Of a stretch of 23,131 bases of DNA, positions 1-5,900 are shown one piece after another. The DNA is taken from positions 1-23,131 of the forward strand of contig CALCHN010000079.1 in assembly GCA_937901255.1 (NCBI GenBank), read 5' to 3'. The stretch's first letter is position 1, and the number at the start of each line of letters is the position of its first letter. The DNA is from an uncultured Flavobacteriales bacterium (GTDB lineage: Bacteria > Bacteroidota > Bacteroidia > Flavobacteriales_E > Vicingaceae). The translations under genes were made by a program, and so were the position numbers. The notes under the pieces are model-generated. The model worked only from the letters and a program-made list of their open reading frames with translations. It was not told where the DNA came from and did not search any database.

Positions 1-54
1 GCACAAAGCTTCATTTAAGCACTGAACCCGCTTTTTTGCCAAACGCCTGTTAGC
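1..54 (-). repeat. attC-like site of cassette C1 (partial, cut by window edge)
   Basis: This is the right-hand part of a repeat like the five complete ones further on. It keeps the inner block with AGCACTGAA near 18-26, the arm GCCAAACGCCT at 38-48 and the core GTTAGC at 49-54. The rest lies outside the window. The 15 bases outward from the core match the far end of the same cassette at 670-684, with one difference. Confidence 0.7.
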
Positions 55-73
55 AGTAGTTGTTCTTCGTCCG

Positions 74-661
74 TCAAGCATGTCGTTTACAGTATTCAAT
101 TGTTTTTTTGTCAAGGTCGTTAAGCAGTGTTTTATGTTCAACTGTCTTGTAAATATCTAAAGCCACTTTAAAATCTTTTTCTTTGAATTTAAGTCTTGCA
201 CGGTCAATTTTCATTTGGTCAAAATGATTGTTGTAGTCCTGCTGTGCTTTTTCATTATGGTCTTTAACAAACTTTTCTTGAAGTTTAGCCGCTTCAACTA
301 ATTTGTCACATGAGCCTTGAAAAAAGTCGTTAACTAAAAAGTCAAAGTCGTGCAAAATGTGTCTAAAGGCAAGAAGTTTGTCGTCCGATTGAAAGCCTGG
401 AAATTGCTTTTTGTCGGCAAAGCCAAGGTGGTCAAGATAAAAATCAGGCCCAACTTTGAAGTCATCAAACTGATAATAGAGTTCGGTAACTGAATAACGA
501 TAACCAATTACAAACTTCTTTCGTCCGCTTCTAAAAGCAGCGTTAGTAAACTGTCCACCTGAACCTTTGCCATTTTCATAATTGTCAAATACAAAACCAT
601 GTTGTGTTAAAAACGGTTCTAAAACTTCAAGTCCTTTTACTAAATCTGTCAATGGTTGCAT
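74..661 (-). CDS. Hypothetical cassette protein, 195 aa
   Basis: I do not recognise this protein and assign no function. It has no signal peptide and no membrane segment, so it is probably cytosolic. The N-terminal part (about residues 1-110) is rich in aromatic residues and glycine. Residues about 118-170 are charged and mostly helical, with many Lys, Glu and Asp, and may form a coiled coil. The ATG at 661 lies 22 bases inside the cassette start, and the TGA lies about 20 bases before the attC core, so the gene fits its cassette exactly. No promoter is visible in front of it, so expression probably depends on readthrough or a distant promoter. Aspartate is mostly GAC in the stretch 300-400, unlike the chromosomal genes to the right, which mostly use GAT. 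This suggests a foreign origin. Confidence 0.8.
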   Translation of the reverse strand: MQPLTDLVKGLEVLEPFLTQHGFVFDNYENGKGSGGQFTNAAFRSGRKKFVIGYRYSVTELYYQFDDFKVGPDFYLDHLGFADKKQFPGFQSDDKLLAFRHILHDFDFLVNDFFQGSCDKLVEAAKLQEKFVKDHNEKAQQDYNNHFDQMKIDRARLKFKEKDFKVALDIYKTVEHKTLLNDLDKKTIEYCKRHA

Positions 662-678
662 GTTGTTTTACAATTACT

Positions 679-810
679 GCTAACGGTTTACGTATTGGCG
701 ATGGTGGGGCATTTGAAAAACGTCAGCCCAACATTTGCACAAATACTCAATAGAAGTGCAAATGTTGAGTTTACAACTGCCAGCCCCACTATTGCCAATA
801 CGCTGTTAGC
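679..810 (-). repeat. attC-like site of cassette C2
   Basis: A 132-bp imperfect palindrome bounded by GCTAAC (679-684) and GTTAGC (805-810). The arms at about 691-710 and 783-802 pair at 18 of 20 positions, after an unpaired spacer that is longer on the left (GGTTTA) than on the right (CT). This asymmetry is typical of attC hairpins. The centre holds a second, perfect 12-bp inverted repeat (729-740 with 756-767) that I did not see in the other copies. The left core belongs to C1 and the rest to C2. Confidence 0.8.
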
Positions 811-1493
811 GGTTCGGGCTTTTCTGTCCACGATGATGTGTCAGTCAATGTTTATTGTAATTTTTCTGTCGGTTCGTAATAAAGGATTATTGCTCCGTTA
901 GTAAAAACTTTGGTCTTTGTAAGTTTCAGAATAGTCCTTTCGTTTACATTATCAAACAACACCGAACCTTTACCAGCAACAACAGGTTGAATGCAAAGTT
1001 GATATTCGTCAATTAGATTTAAGTTCATAAGTTGCATTATTAAACTCCGACTACCAACAAAGATGTCCTTTCCAGATTGTTGCTTTAATTCTCCAACCAA
1101 TTCTTCCAATGGTTTAGTCGCAAGTTTCGCACTGTTCCAGTCTGTATTTTTCAGAGTATTTGAAAAAACAATTTTTGTAATCCTGTCAATGGAAGTAGCA
1201 AAGTCATCCGCAGTTTTTTCACCTGAAGGATTTCCTAATAGTGTCTGCCAGTATTGCATTAGTTGGTAAGTCGTCCTACCATAAAGAATAATGTCCGCAC
1301 TGTCTAATAGGTCTGCGTAGTGTTGATGGATTTCTCCGTCAGACAGTCCTTCAGTGTGGTCATAAACTCCGTCAATGGTAATATTTGTTGCTGCAATTAC
1401 TTTTCTCATATTTTGTCCATATAATGTAATCTTCTCTGTTTGTTTCTTGTCTGTCCGTTTGAAGTTGCAGTGTCGCCATAGCCTGACCGCTAA
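684..1493 (-). mobile_element. Gene cassette C2 (reductase-like gene)
   Basis: An 810-bp cassette bounded by GTT cores at 1494 and 684. Its own ends share GTTAGCGGT exactly. It carries one gene (852-1409), a leader of about 80 bases, and its attC-like site at the downstream end. Confidence 0.75.
852..1409 (-). CDS. Dihydrofolate reductase family protein (RibD C-terminal domain-like)
   Basis: At 185 aa this covers a whole DHFR/RibD-C fold of the YyaP/YwjB type. The N-terminus MRKVIAATNITIDGVYD has the family's first strand, followed by a GRTTYQLM motif (about residues 44-51). A GKDIFVGSRSL segment (about 113-123) stands where the family has the glycine-rich nucleotide-binding turn, and PVVAGKGSVLFD (about 142-153) follows near the C-terminus. 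These proteins are presumed NADPH-dependent reductases. They are usually not the essential folA enzyme, and the true substrate is unknown. The protein is cytosolic. It is the only gene in its cassette, about 40 bases from the attC core. Trimethoprim resistance dfr genes are classic integron cargo, but nothing here shows that this protein confers drug resistance. Confidence 0.88.
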   Translation of the reverse strand: MRKVIAATNITIDGVYDHTEGLSDGEIHQHYADLLDSADIILYGRTTYQLMQYWQTLLGNPSGEKTADDFATSIDRITKIVFSNTLKNTDWNSAKLATKPLEELVGELKQQSGKDIFVGSRSLIMQLMNLNLIDEYQLCIQPVVAGKGSVLFDNVNERTILKLTKTKVFTNGAIILYYEPTEKLQ

Positions 1494-1618
1494 CGGTTTC
1501 GGGCTTTGCGTTCGGGCGGGTTTTGGAGCACAAAACTGTCAATAAGCACTGAACTTGAATAGAAGCACAAAGCTCCAAGTTTGTACGTCAGCCCGCCTGA
1601 CGCAAAACCCGTGTTAGC
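1489..1618 (-). repeat. attC-like site of cassette C3
   Basis: A 130-bp imperfect palindrome between GCTAAC (1489-1494) and GTTAGC (1613-1618). The left arm CGGGCTTTGCGTTCGGGCGG pairs with the right arm near 1590-1611, which is one base shorter. This leaves an extra unpaired base, a feature of attC sites. The centre has GGAGCACAAAACTGTCA and AATAGAAGCACAAAGCT, shared with other copies. The stop codon of the upstream gene (TAA at 1616-1614) lies inside the core. Confidence 0.8.
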
Positions 1619-2129
1619 GGCTGGCATTTTGTAGTTTCTTAATTCTTGCATTTAATGAGGGTATTTTCTCTTTTTCAATTTCAGAAAGTGTCAAGTTAAA
1701 GTCTTGTGATAATTCGTGGTTTTGCCGTAACAAATTGAATAATCCCTGAATTGAGTTTACTTTCACTATCTTACTTTCTTTTTTGTCTGTTGCCCATTTA
1801 GTTAATAAGTCCCAAGTATTTCCTAATTCTTTCTTTGTCAAACTAAGCCGTGAAACAAGTAAAACCAAATGCCATTTCAGTTCAATGTCTTTTGCAATTT
1901 GGCATAGGTTCAGTAGTTCTGTTTTATGTTTTTGCAAATAGTCAGATTTGTCAAGTGTTATTTTTTCAATTGCATCTGCCGTCCGCATTACAACTTTTCT
2001 GTCCGAATGGTTTAAACCAATAAATAATTCGTCAAAGTCATTTTGTGTATTAACCATTGTAACGATTTCATTGACTTTGCCAATGGAACGAAGGTCGCCA
2101 CCTTTTAATATTTCTTGAAATTTGTTCAC
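1614..2129 (-). CDS. Helical-repeat (HEAT-like) protein, second gene of cassette C3
   Basis: A 171-aa soluble protein made almost wholly of helices. Hydrophobic and charged residues alternate in units of about 35-40 residues, for example around VMRTADAIEKIT, KWHLVLLVSRLSL and VKVNSIQGLFNLL. This resembles HEAT/ARM repeats, which usually serve protein binding. No catalytic motif is seen. The best start is a GTG at 2129 whose bases overlap the TGA of the GyrI-like gene (GTGA, 4-base overlap), so the two are translationally coupled. The TAA at 1616-1614 falls within the GTTAGC core of the attC site. Function unknown. The coupling suggests it acts with its upstream partner. Confidence 0.75.
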   Translation of the reverse strand: MNKFQEILKGGDLRSIGKVNEIVTMVNTQNDFDELFIGLNHSDRKVVMRTADAIEKITLDKSDYLQKHKTELLNLCQIAKDIELKWHLVLLVSRLSLTKKELGNTWDLLTKWATDKKESKIVKVNSIQGLFNLLRQNHELSQDFNLTLSEIEKEKIPSLNARIKKLQNASR

Positions 2130-2722
2130 TTTATCGGTTGTCGTAAAATTGTTTTTAGTTTGTCAGGCTCGGTTTTGTTAGGGTCAGACAAATAAATTTC
2201 GTGGTGAAGTCCGTTTTTCGTCAGTGTACGGACTTTTATGAAATTGTCTATTTGTTTTATACTTTCGAGTTCAGTTTTATAAGAACCAACGTGCAGGATA
2301 CTGACAGAATCACCTTCGTCAATTATTTCAAACTTCACTTCGGAAGCTGTTTCTGTTTTCTTTTTTACAACTGTAGTAACCGCTTTTTCAACTATTTCTT
2401 CCGTAACAAAATCGGGCATTCTGATAAGAAGTTTCCAATACCATTCAGAACGTGGAACTTCCAGCGCAGGTCGCTCGTCTTTTACCCACCAAAGTCCTTC
2501 CAATTTAGGAACACCAAAGTCTTGAATTGTCTCTTTGCAGATTTTCTTAACTCCGTAAGCAACGGGATATATAGCTCCTGCTTTTTCTGAAAACTCTTTT
2601 CCAGCAGGTTCTCCATTGCCTAAAATTGTCAGGTAAGGAATTTTCCCAAAATTTACTAATTCAGGTTTCAGTCTGGCTGAATAGTAGTCCTTATATTTTT
2701 TTGTCAAATCTAATTTTTCCAT
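2126..2722 (-). CDS. GyrI-like domain protein
   Basis: A 198-aa protein matching the stand-alone GyrI-like (SOUL/effector-binding fold) proteins common in Bacteroidota and Firmicutes. Visible marks are the opening MEKLDLTKKYKDYYSA, then PYLTILGNGEPAGKEF (about residues 29-44), GLWWVKDERP (about 76-85), SEWYWKLLIRMPDFV (about 92-106) and the HVGSYKTELESI block (about 144-155). The family binds small hydrophobic or cationic compounds. Some members hydrolyse them and some are the sensing part of MerR/AraC regulators. No DNA-binding domain is present here, so a binding or detoxifying role is more likely than regulation. The ATG at 2722 lies about 28 bases inside the cassette start. It overlaps the downstream gene by four bases. 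Confidence 0.85.
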   Translation of the reverse strand: MEKLDLTKKYKDYYSARLKPELVNFGKIPYLTILGNGEPAGKEFSEKAGAIYPVAYGVKKICKETIQDFGVPKLEGLWWVKDERPALEVPRSEWYWKLLIRMPDFVTEEIVEKAVTTVVKKKTETASEVKFEIIDEGDSVSILHVGSYKTELESIKQIDNFIKVRTLTKNGLHHEIYLSDPNKTEPDKLKTILRQPIK

Positions 2723-2745
2723 TATGATGTCGTTTTATGCTTGCC

Positions 2746-2875
2746 GCTAACGTTTCGCGGCTACCCGAAGGTGGCGATTTCGAAGCGATTCACTGTCAAC
2801 CAAGTACAAACTTTGATAGAAGCACAATGCTTGATTTAACCACGTCAGCCCCCATTGCGGCAAACGGCTGTTATA
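2746..2875 (-). repeat. attC-like site of cassette C4, with poorly matched arms
   Basis: A 130-bp repeat between GCTAAC (2746-2751) and GTTATA (2870-2875). These outer ends do not match each other: the left one belongs to C3 and the right one to C4. Bases 2749-2843 match the C6 site at 4438-4532 at 90 of 95 positions. The right-hand part is unrelated to that copy, so the left arm (GGCTACCCGAAGGTGG) pairs badly with the right arm (ATTGCGGCAAACGGC). It may be a chimera. Confidence 0.75.
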
Positions 2876-3543
2876 GGGCGTTTTTCTTTTTCGCAGTCAG
2901 TATTGTATGTATGTCAAATTCTGATTCTGAAATTTTGTACTTTACTTTAAATGTTTTTAATTCTTCAAACATCAATTCATCAAGTTGTTTTTTTATGTCG
3001 TCCAATTTATAGTAATTAAAATAAACTCGTCCGCCACTACCAACTTTAAATTCCGATTTTTCTGGTTCACCTTCTACAAAACTTAAATATATCAATCCAT
3101 TGTCGTTTAGCAAGTCGTAAGAGTTAGAAATTAGTTCTTTACACTCTGTCTGCGACAAATATGGCAAACAAAATCCGCCAATAATCCCGTCAAATTTCTT
3201 GTCAAGTTTGTTAATTTGTCGGCAGTCCATAATTTCAAAATGTGCAGTCGAATTGTTCTGTTTTGCAAGTTCTACCATATTTGGAGCTATGTCAATTCCG
3301 AAAATGTCAAAGTCAGGTCTTTTTGATAACAGATATTTTGTAATGTTTCCTGGTCCGCAACCGATTTCTAAAATTTTTGCATTGGGTTTGTCTATGAAAC
3401 TACTAATAAAGTCGTAGGTGTCATTATACAAGTCCAATTCCATAAACTTGTCTTGGTATATTGAAGCAATGTTGTTCCAAGTGTCAAATGTTTCTTTATA
3501 TCTGTCCATTGTTTGTTAGTCGTTATTTTAAAACGCCCTATAA
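2751..3543 (-). mobile_element. Gene cassette C4 (methyltransferase)
   Basis: A 793-bp cassette between cores at 3544 and 2751. Its own ends are identical over 15 bases (GTTATAGGGCGTTTT), the clearest case in the array. Neighbouring cassette ends carry different bases at the same place. Confidence 0.78.
2871..3509 (-). CDS. Class I SAM-dependent methyltransferase
   Basis: A 212-aa soluble protein with a Rossmann-type methyltransferase fold. Motif I is ILEIGCGPGN at residues 46-55, where AdoMet binds. The second strand ends in GIDIAPNMVELA (71-82), with the acidic residue that contacts the ribose. The MDCRQ segment (94-98) is the adenine-binding position, and FDGIIGGFCLPYL (106-118) is the post-II strand. 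The C-terminus (about 150-212) would form the substrate cap, and its sequence does not reveal the substrate. It belongs to a broad group of small-molecule methyltransferases. The start at 3509 gives a normal N-terminus, and the TAA at 2873-2871 overlaps the attC core. It is the sole gene of its cassette. Confidence 0.88.
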   Translation of the reverse strand: MDRYKETFDTWNNIASIYQDKFMELDLYNDTYDFISSFIDKPNAKILEIGCGPGNITKYLLSKRPDFDIFGIDIAPNMVELAKQNNSTAHFEIMDCRQINKLDKKFDGIIGGFCLPYLSQTECKELISNSYDLLNDNGLIYLSFVEGEPEKSEFKVGSGGRVYFNYYKLDDIKKQLDELMFEELKTFKVKYKISESEFDIHTILTAKKKNAL

Positions 3544-3668
3544 CGGTTTGGCGCTTGGCGCAGTGGCGGATTTCGGAGCACAAAACTGTCATTACACCAC
3601 AAATGTTGATGCGAGGTAGAATGTTCAATTAACCACTGAAACCGCCATTGAGCCAAACGCCTGTTATG
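3539..3668 (-). repeat. attC-like site of cassette C5
   Basis: A 130-bp imperfect palindrome between TATAAC (3539-3544, from C4) and GTTATG (3663-3668, from C5). The arms GGCGCTTGGCGCAGTGGCGG and CCGCCATTGAGCCAAACGCC pair at 17 of 20 positions. The spacer after the core is GGTTT on one side and a single base on the other. The centre shares GGAGCACAAAACTGTCA with the C3 site. Confidence 0.8.
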
Positions 3669-4439
3669 CACAGGCTTTCTTCTATTGTCCACCGTTAATT
3701 CGTTTTAATTCTTGTTCAAACTTCTCTGTCACGCTTATTGGTTGTTCGTCATTTTCACTAAACGAAAATCCATAAAATTTACTATAAATGTTCTCATTTC
3801 GTTCTCTTGTCAATAAGCTGTCGAGTATCAACCCTTTTGGTGTTACAGCGTAGTAAAGTATAGGATTATAAGCGGTCAAATTATTGTTGTCACCCCATAC
3901 TTGTGAATAGTCCCAAAATCCTGCGTATTCTTTTGTTCCGTCTTGGTTAATGTCAATTGGTTTTGCTTCAAAGGTTGGCAACTTGTCTTGTCTTACTAAC
4001 TTGTTGTCTTTAATGAAAAGTCGATTTAAGTAGTTTTTATTTGGCCTGTCGTTGATTTCAAAGAGTAACTCAAAACTGTTGTCTCCTGTCTTAATAATTA
4101 TTGGGAAAAGGTCATTTCCAAACTCGTATTCAGTCAATGAACTGTCAATAAAAATAGTCGTGTTGTTTCTTGTCAACTGGAAAAATGTGTAGGTCTTAAA
4201 TTTATCAAAATCTTCTTCTTGTCCCACGGTTACAGCATAGTCAAAGTCAAGGTTAATTGTCTTGAGTTCTTGTTCTATGCTTTCATTAATTTCAGTCGAC
4301 TCAGTGTTAGTCGCCCCGTTATTTACTTCTTTCAATGTCTGATTACAAGAAATTAAAACAATCAAAATAGTTGTCAATATTAGTAGTCTTTTTTTCATTG
4401 TCGTTACTTGTTGCTGTATCGTTCTAAGCTTGTGCATAA
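3544..4439 (-). mobile_element. Gene cassette C5 (lipoprotein)
   Basis: An 896-bp cassette between cores at 4440 and 3544. Its own ends match at 14 of 15 bases (GTTATGCACA, one mismatch, then GCTT). It carries one lipoprotein gene. Confidence 0.77.
3682..4398 (-). CDS. Hypothetical lipoprotein with a DxNxDG motif
   Basis: A 238-aa exported protein. MKKRLLILTTILIVLISC is a type II signal peptide with its lipobox cysteine at residue 18, so it should be anchored in the inner or outer membrane. A short low-complexity linker rich in Asn, Thr and Glu follows, then a probable beta-rich domain. PIDINQDGTKE (about residues 147-157) resembles the calcium loop of FG-GAP/VCBS-type repeats. Function unknown. 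I chose the ATG at 4398 because it starts the signal peptide. An in-frame ATG at 4437 lies inside the attC core (GTTATGC) and would put 13 polar residues before the signal. It is the only gene in its cassette. Confidence 0.8.
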   Translation of the reverse strand: MKKRLLILTTILIVLISCNQTLKEVNNGATNTESTEINESIEQELKTINLDFDYAVTVGQEEDFDKFKTYTFFQLTRNNTTIFIDSSLTEYEFGNDLFPIIIKTGDNSFELLFEINDRPNKNYLNRLFIKDNKLVRQDKLPTFEAKPIDINQDGTKEYAGFWDYSQVWGDNNNLTAYNPILYYAVTPKGLILDSLLTRERNENIYSKFYGFSFSENDEQPISVTEKFEQELKRINGGQ

Positions 4440-4564
4440 CGTTTCGCAGCTACCCGAAGGTGGCGATTTCGAAGCGCTTCACTGTCAACCAAGCAGAAAC
4501 TTTGATAGAAGCACAAAGCTTGATTTAACCACTGAACCGCCACTTTTGGGTAGGTGCTGTTGTA
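4435..4564 (-). repeat. attC-like site of cassette C6
   Basis: A 130-bp repeat between CATAAC (4435-4440, from C5) and GTTGTA (4559-4564, from C6), whose outer bases do not match each other. Inside the cores the arms CTACCCGAAGGTGGCG and CGCCACTTTTGGGTAG pair at 14 of 16 positions. Its left 95 bases are almost the same as those of the C4 site. Confidence 0.8.
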
Positions 4565-5546
4565 GGCAGTTTTTCTTATTTCAAGTCCGTTTCGTTTTTC
4601 TTTATCCATCCGTATAGTTCAATTGGTTGTTCTTTAAATGTCGGAAAGTAGTTCTTGTCAAATTTACTTTTTTTGTCCATAAGAACATAAAGCCAAAAAA
4701 CACCATTTTCATTTTTCTCAGCAAATGCTCGTCCTGTCGAACCTTTTTTGTAAGTAGTTAAAATATTTCCACTTTCTCCATAATATGGGTGTTCTGTGTC
4801 AAGTTCGTAACATTCATTTCTAAGTTTAGCGTTGTCTTGGGTAATAGTAAATGACTTCTCTTGACTAAAATTGTTTTTTGGCTTTTCATAACCGCTTAAA
4901 TATCCTATAGTTCTTTCAAGTTTAAAAGTCGGTTTGTTGTCGTTGTATGAAACACTATAAAAGTAGTCAACAACTTGTGGGTCTGCACAACAACCTGGAT
5001 TTGTCAATGCAAGCCTATTAAGTTTTTCGTCCATAAACTCAATTTCAAAAATGTCTTGATACTGTCTAAAAACTTCCAAGTAGTTTTTGTCTTGTTTTAA
5101 GAATATCACGGTCATATTTGGTTCTCCACCTGTCGGACCTTGGTATATTACATCTTTGTCACCATCATTATTTATGTCTATAAGAAAAACGTGTTTTATT
5201 AAGTCAGACGGCTCGTATGGAAAATCTTCATAAGTGAAAATTTTTGAAATATGAGATTCTAAAAAGTCAATTATTGAAAGAGTATCTCTTTCCTTTTCAT
5301 AGTCTGCAACGATTTTAGTGTTGTATTGTCTGTAGTTTTCGTAAGTTGTCTTTTTGTAATAGGAGTAATGTTTATCAAGTTCGATTGAGTCATTTTTGAT
5401 TTTTTCTTCTTCAGTCAGGTTTGTCGAATTACTCTTATTCTCTTCGTTCGTATTTTTCTGTCCGCACGAAACCAAGATTAAAATTGTCAATATGTAAAAT
5501 GTCGATTTTATGATCATTTTGTGTCGTTCGTTAAAATTGCCTACAA
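4440..5546 (-). mobile_element. Gene cassette C6 (lipoprotein; first cassette of the array)
   Basis: An 1107-bp cassette between the core at 5547 and the one at 4440. Its own ends match at 14 of 15 bases (GTTGTAGGCA, one mismatch, then TTTT). It is next to the array boundary, so in the usual integron model it is the most recent arrival and the one most likely to be expressed. Confidence 0.77.
4576..5517 (-). CDS. Hypothetical lipoprotein with a DxNxDGD motif
   Basis: A 313-aa exported protein. MIIKSTFYILTILILVSC is a lipoprotein signal with the lipobox cysteine at residue 18. A charged linker (about 20-50) and a helical stretch follow. FLIDINNDGDKDVIYQG (111-127) is an FG-GAP/VCBS-like calcium loop with D114, N116, D118, D120 and D122. 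A CC pair lies in the segment NPGCCADPQVVDYFYSVSY. The C-terminal 60 residues (RAFAEKNENGVFWLYVLM and on to ELYGWIKK) look like a small SH3-like beta domain. Function unknown. It resembles the C5 lipoprotein in layout (signal, linker, DxNxDG) without obvious sequence identity. The start codon is 29 bases from the cassette boundary and the TAA is 12 bases from the attC core. Confidence 0.8.
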   Translation of the reverse strand: MIIKSTFYILTILILVSCGQKNTNEENKSNSTNLTEEEKIKNDSIELDKHYSYYKKTTYENYRQYNTKIVADYEKERDTLSIIDFLESHISKIFTYEDFPYEPSDLIKHVFLIDINNDGDKDVIYQGPTGGEPNMTVIFLKQDKNYLEVFRQYQDIFEIEFMDEKLNRLALTNPGCCADPQVVDYFYSVSYNDNKPTFKLERTIGYLSGYEKPKNNFSQEKSFTITQDNAKLRNECYELDTEHPYYGESGNILTTYKKGSTGRAFAEKNENGVFWLYVLMDKKSKFDKNYFPTFKEQPIELYGWIKKNETDLK

Positions 5547-5640
5547 CTTATATATATGTACACCTTTGGTATACATGTCTAGCTAATTTTAGGTAGATAT
5601 ATACACCTTTTGGTGTGTATATTTATTTTTTGTAAATATA
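5547..5640. other. Array boundary and candidate attI-like region with two palindromes
   Basis: The outermost GTT core (minus strand, at 5547-5545) has no attC repeat on its right, so this is where cassette DNA ends. The next 75 bases are very AT-rich and hold two related near-palindromes. One is ATGTACACC-TTT-GGTATACAT (5556-5576, one mismatch between arms). The other is ATATACACC-TTTT-GGTGTGTATAT (5599-5622). Both share ACACCTTT(T)GGT. In an integron the attI site with integrase-binding repeats should lie here. This is inference from position. The palindromes could also be regulator sites, and no TAnnTTTG-type promoter facing the array was found. Confidence 0.4.
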
Positions 5641-5647
5641 CATTTTT

Positions 5648-5790
5648 TTATAAATCATCAAAAGGGCTTTTAATATTTTGTAAGTTTTTAGTGCTTACGT
5701 AAGTATAAATTTCTGTTGTTTTACTGCTATTATGTCCTAATAATTCTTATTATGTATCTTAAATTGGCAACATTTCTCAGCTCCCTCCAT
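5648..5790 (-). pseudogene. Relic of a tyrosine recombinase/integrase (C-terminus only)
   Basis: Minus-strand bases 5746-5648 encode 32 residues ending in a stop: ELLGHNSSKTTEIYTYVS, then TKNLQNIKSPFDDL. This is the C-terminal end of Bacteroidota tyrosine recombinases, with the LLGH histidine and the catalytic tyrosine of the IYT-V motif. Directly upstream, one extra base shifts the frame. The next frame reads NLRYI (5765-5751), which is what should precede ELLGH, with weaker similarity to about 5790. The HxxR part, the N-terminal domain and any start codon are missing, so it cannot be active. It points toward the array and ends 101 bases from the array boundary. It could be an IntI, another phage-type integrase or a Xer-like protein. 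The fragment lacks the region that would tell these apart. Confidence 0.8.
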
Positions 5791-5884
5791 ATTTTAAATC
5801 ACATAAAATCAAACAGATAAATACTTTTTTAACTTTTTAGGAAACATTTTTCTCACTTTTCGTTTCCAATGTTAAAATTGTTTC

Positions 5885-5892
5885 TAATTTTG
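5885..5892 (+). promoter_or_regulatory. Possible -7 box of the efflux operon
   Basis: TAATTTTG fits the Bacteroidota TAnnTTTG element and lies 8 bases before the ATG at 5901. Transcription would start almost at the start codon, giving a leaderless or near-leaderless message. No good TTG -33 element stands at the normal distance, only a TTT-rich stretch near 5863. Weak evidence. Confidence 0.3.
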
Positions 5893-5900
5893 TCTGCATT

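Larger units (their letters stand above)
1..683 (-). mobile_element. Gene cassette C1 (incomplete at left edge)
   Basis: This is the last cassette visible in the array. It starts on the minus strand at the GTT core at 684 and carries one gene (74-661). Its two ends are near-identical over 15 bases (GTTAGCAGTAATTGT against GTTAGCAGTAGTTGT), as expected if the cassette circularises through its own ends. The gene fills almost all of it, with about 20 bases on each side, which is typical of integron cassettes. The attC body continues off the window. Confidence 0.7.
1494..2750 (-). mobile_element. Gene cassette C3 (two-gene cassette)
   Basis: A 1257-bp cassette between cores at 2751 and 1494. Its own ends share GTTAGCGGC exactly, then GCAT after two mismatches. 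It carries two overlapping genes (2126-2722 and 1614-2129). Most integron cassettes carry a single gene, so this is a larger unit in which the two proteins may work together. Confidence 0.75.

Noticed and set aside
1372..1578. Minus-strand open frame of 68 codons running through the C3 attC-like repeat and into the C2 leader
   Set aside because: It is a shadow of the repeat. A similar peptide appears in the frame through the C5 repeat at 3392-3628, because the DNA of the repeats is alike. There is no sign of selection on a protein.
2737..3012. Plus-strand open frame through the C4 repeat (and the matching frame at 4408-4617 through the C6 repeat)
   Set aside because: Both start in the repeat and run antisense into real cassette genes. 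The peptide likeness comes from the shared repeat DNA.
4399..4437. Upstream ATG at 4437 as the start of the C5 lipoprotein gene
   Set aside because: It lies in the attC core and would add 13 polar residues before a complete lipoprotein signal peptide.
679..4564. The 130-bp repeats as a CRISPR array, MITEs or insertion sequence ends
   Set aside because: Spacing is gene-sized and irregular, copies are diverged, there are no cas genes, no target-site duplications are visible, and the end-matching rule fits cassette circles better.
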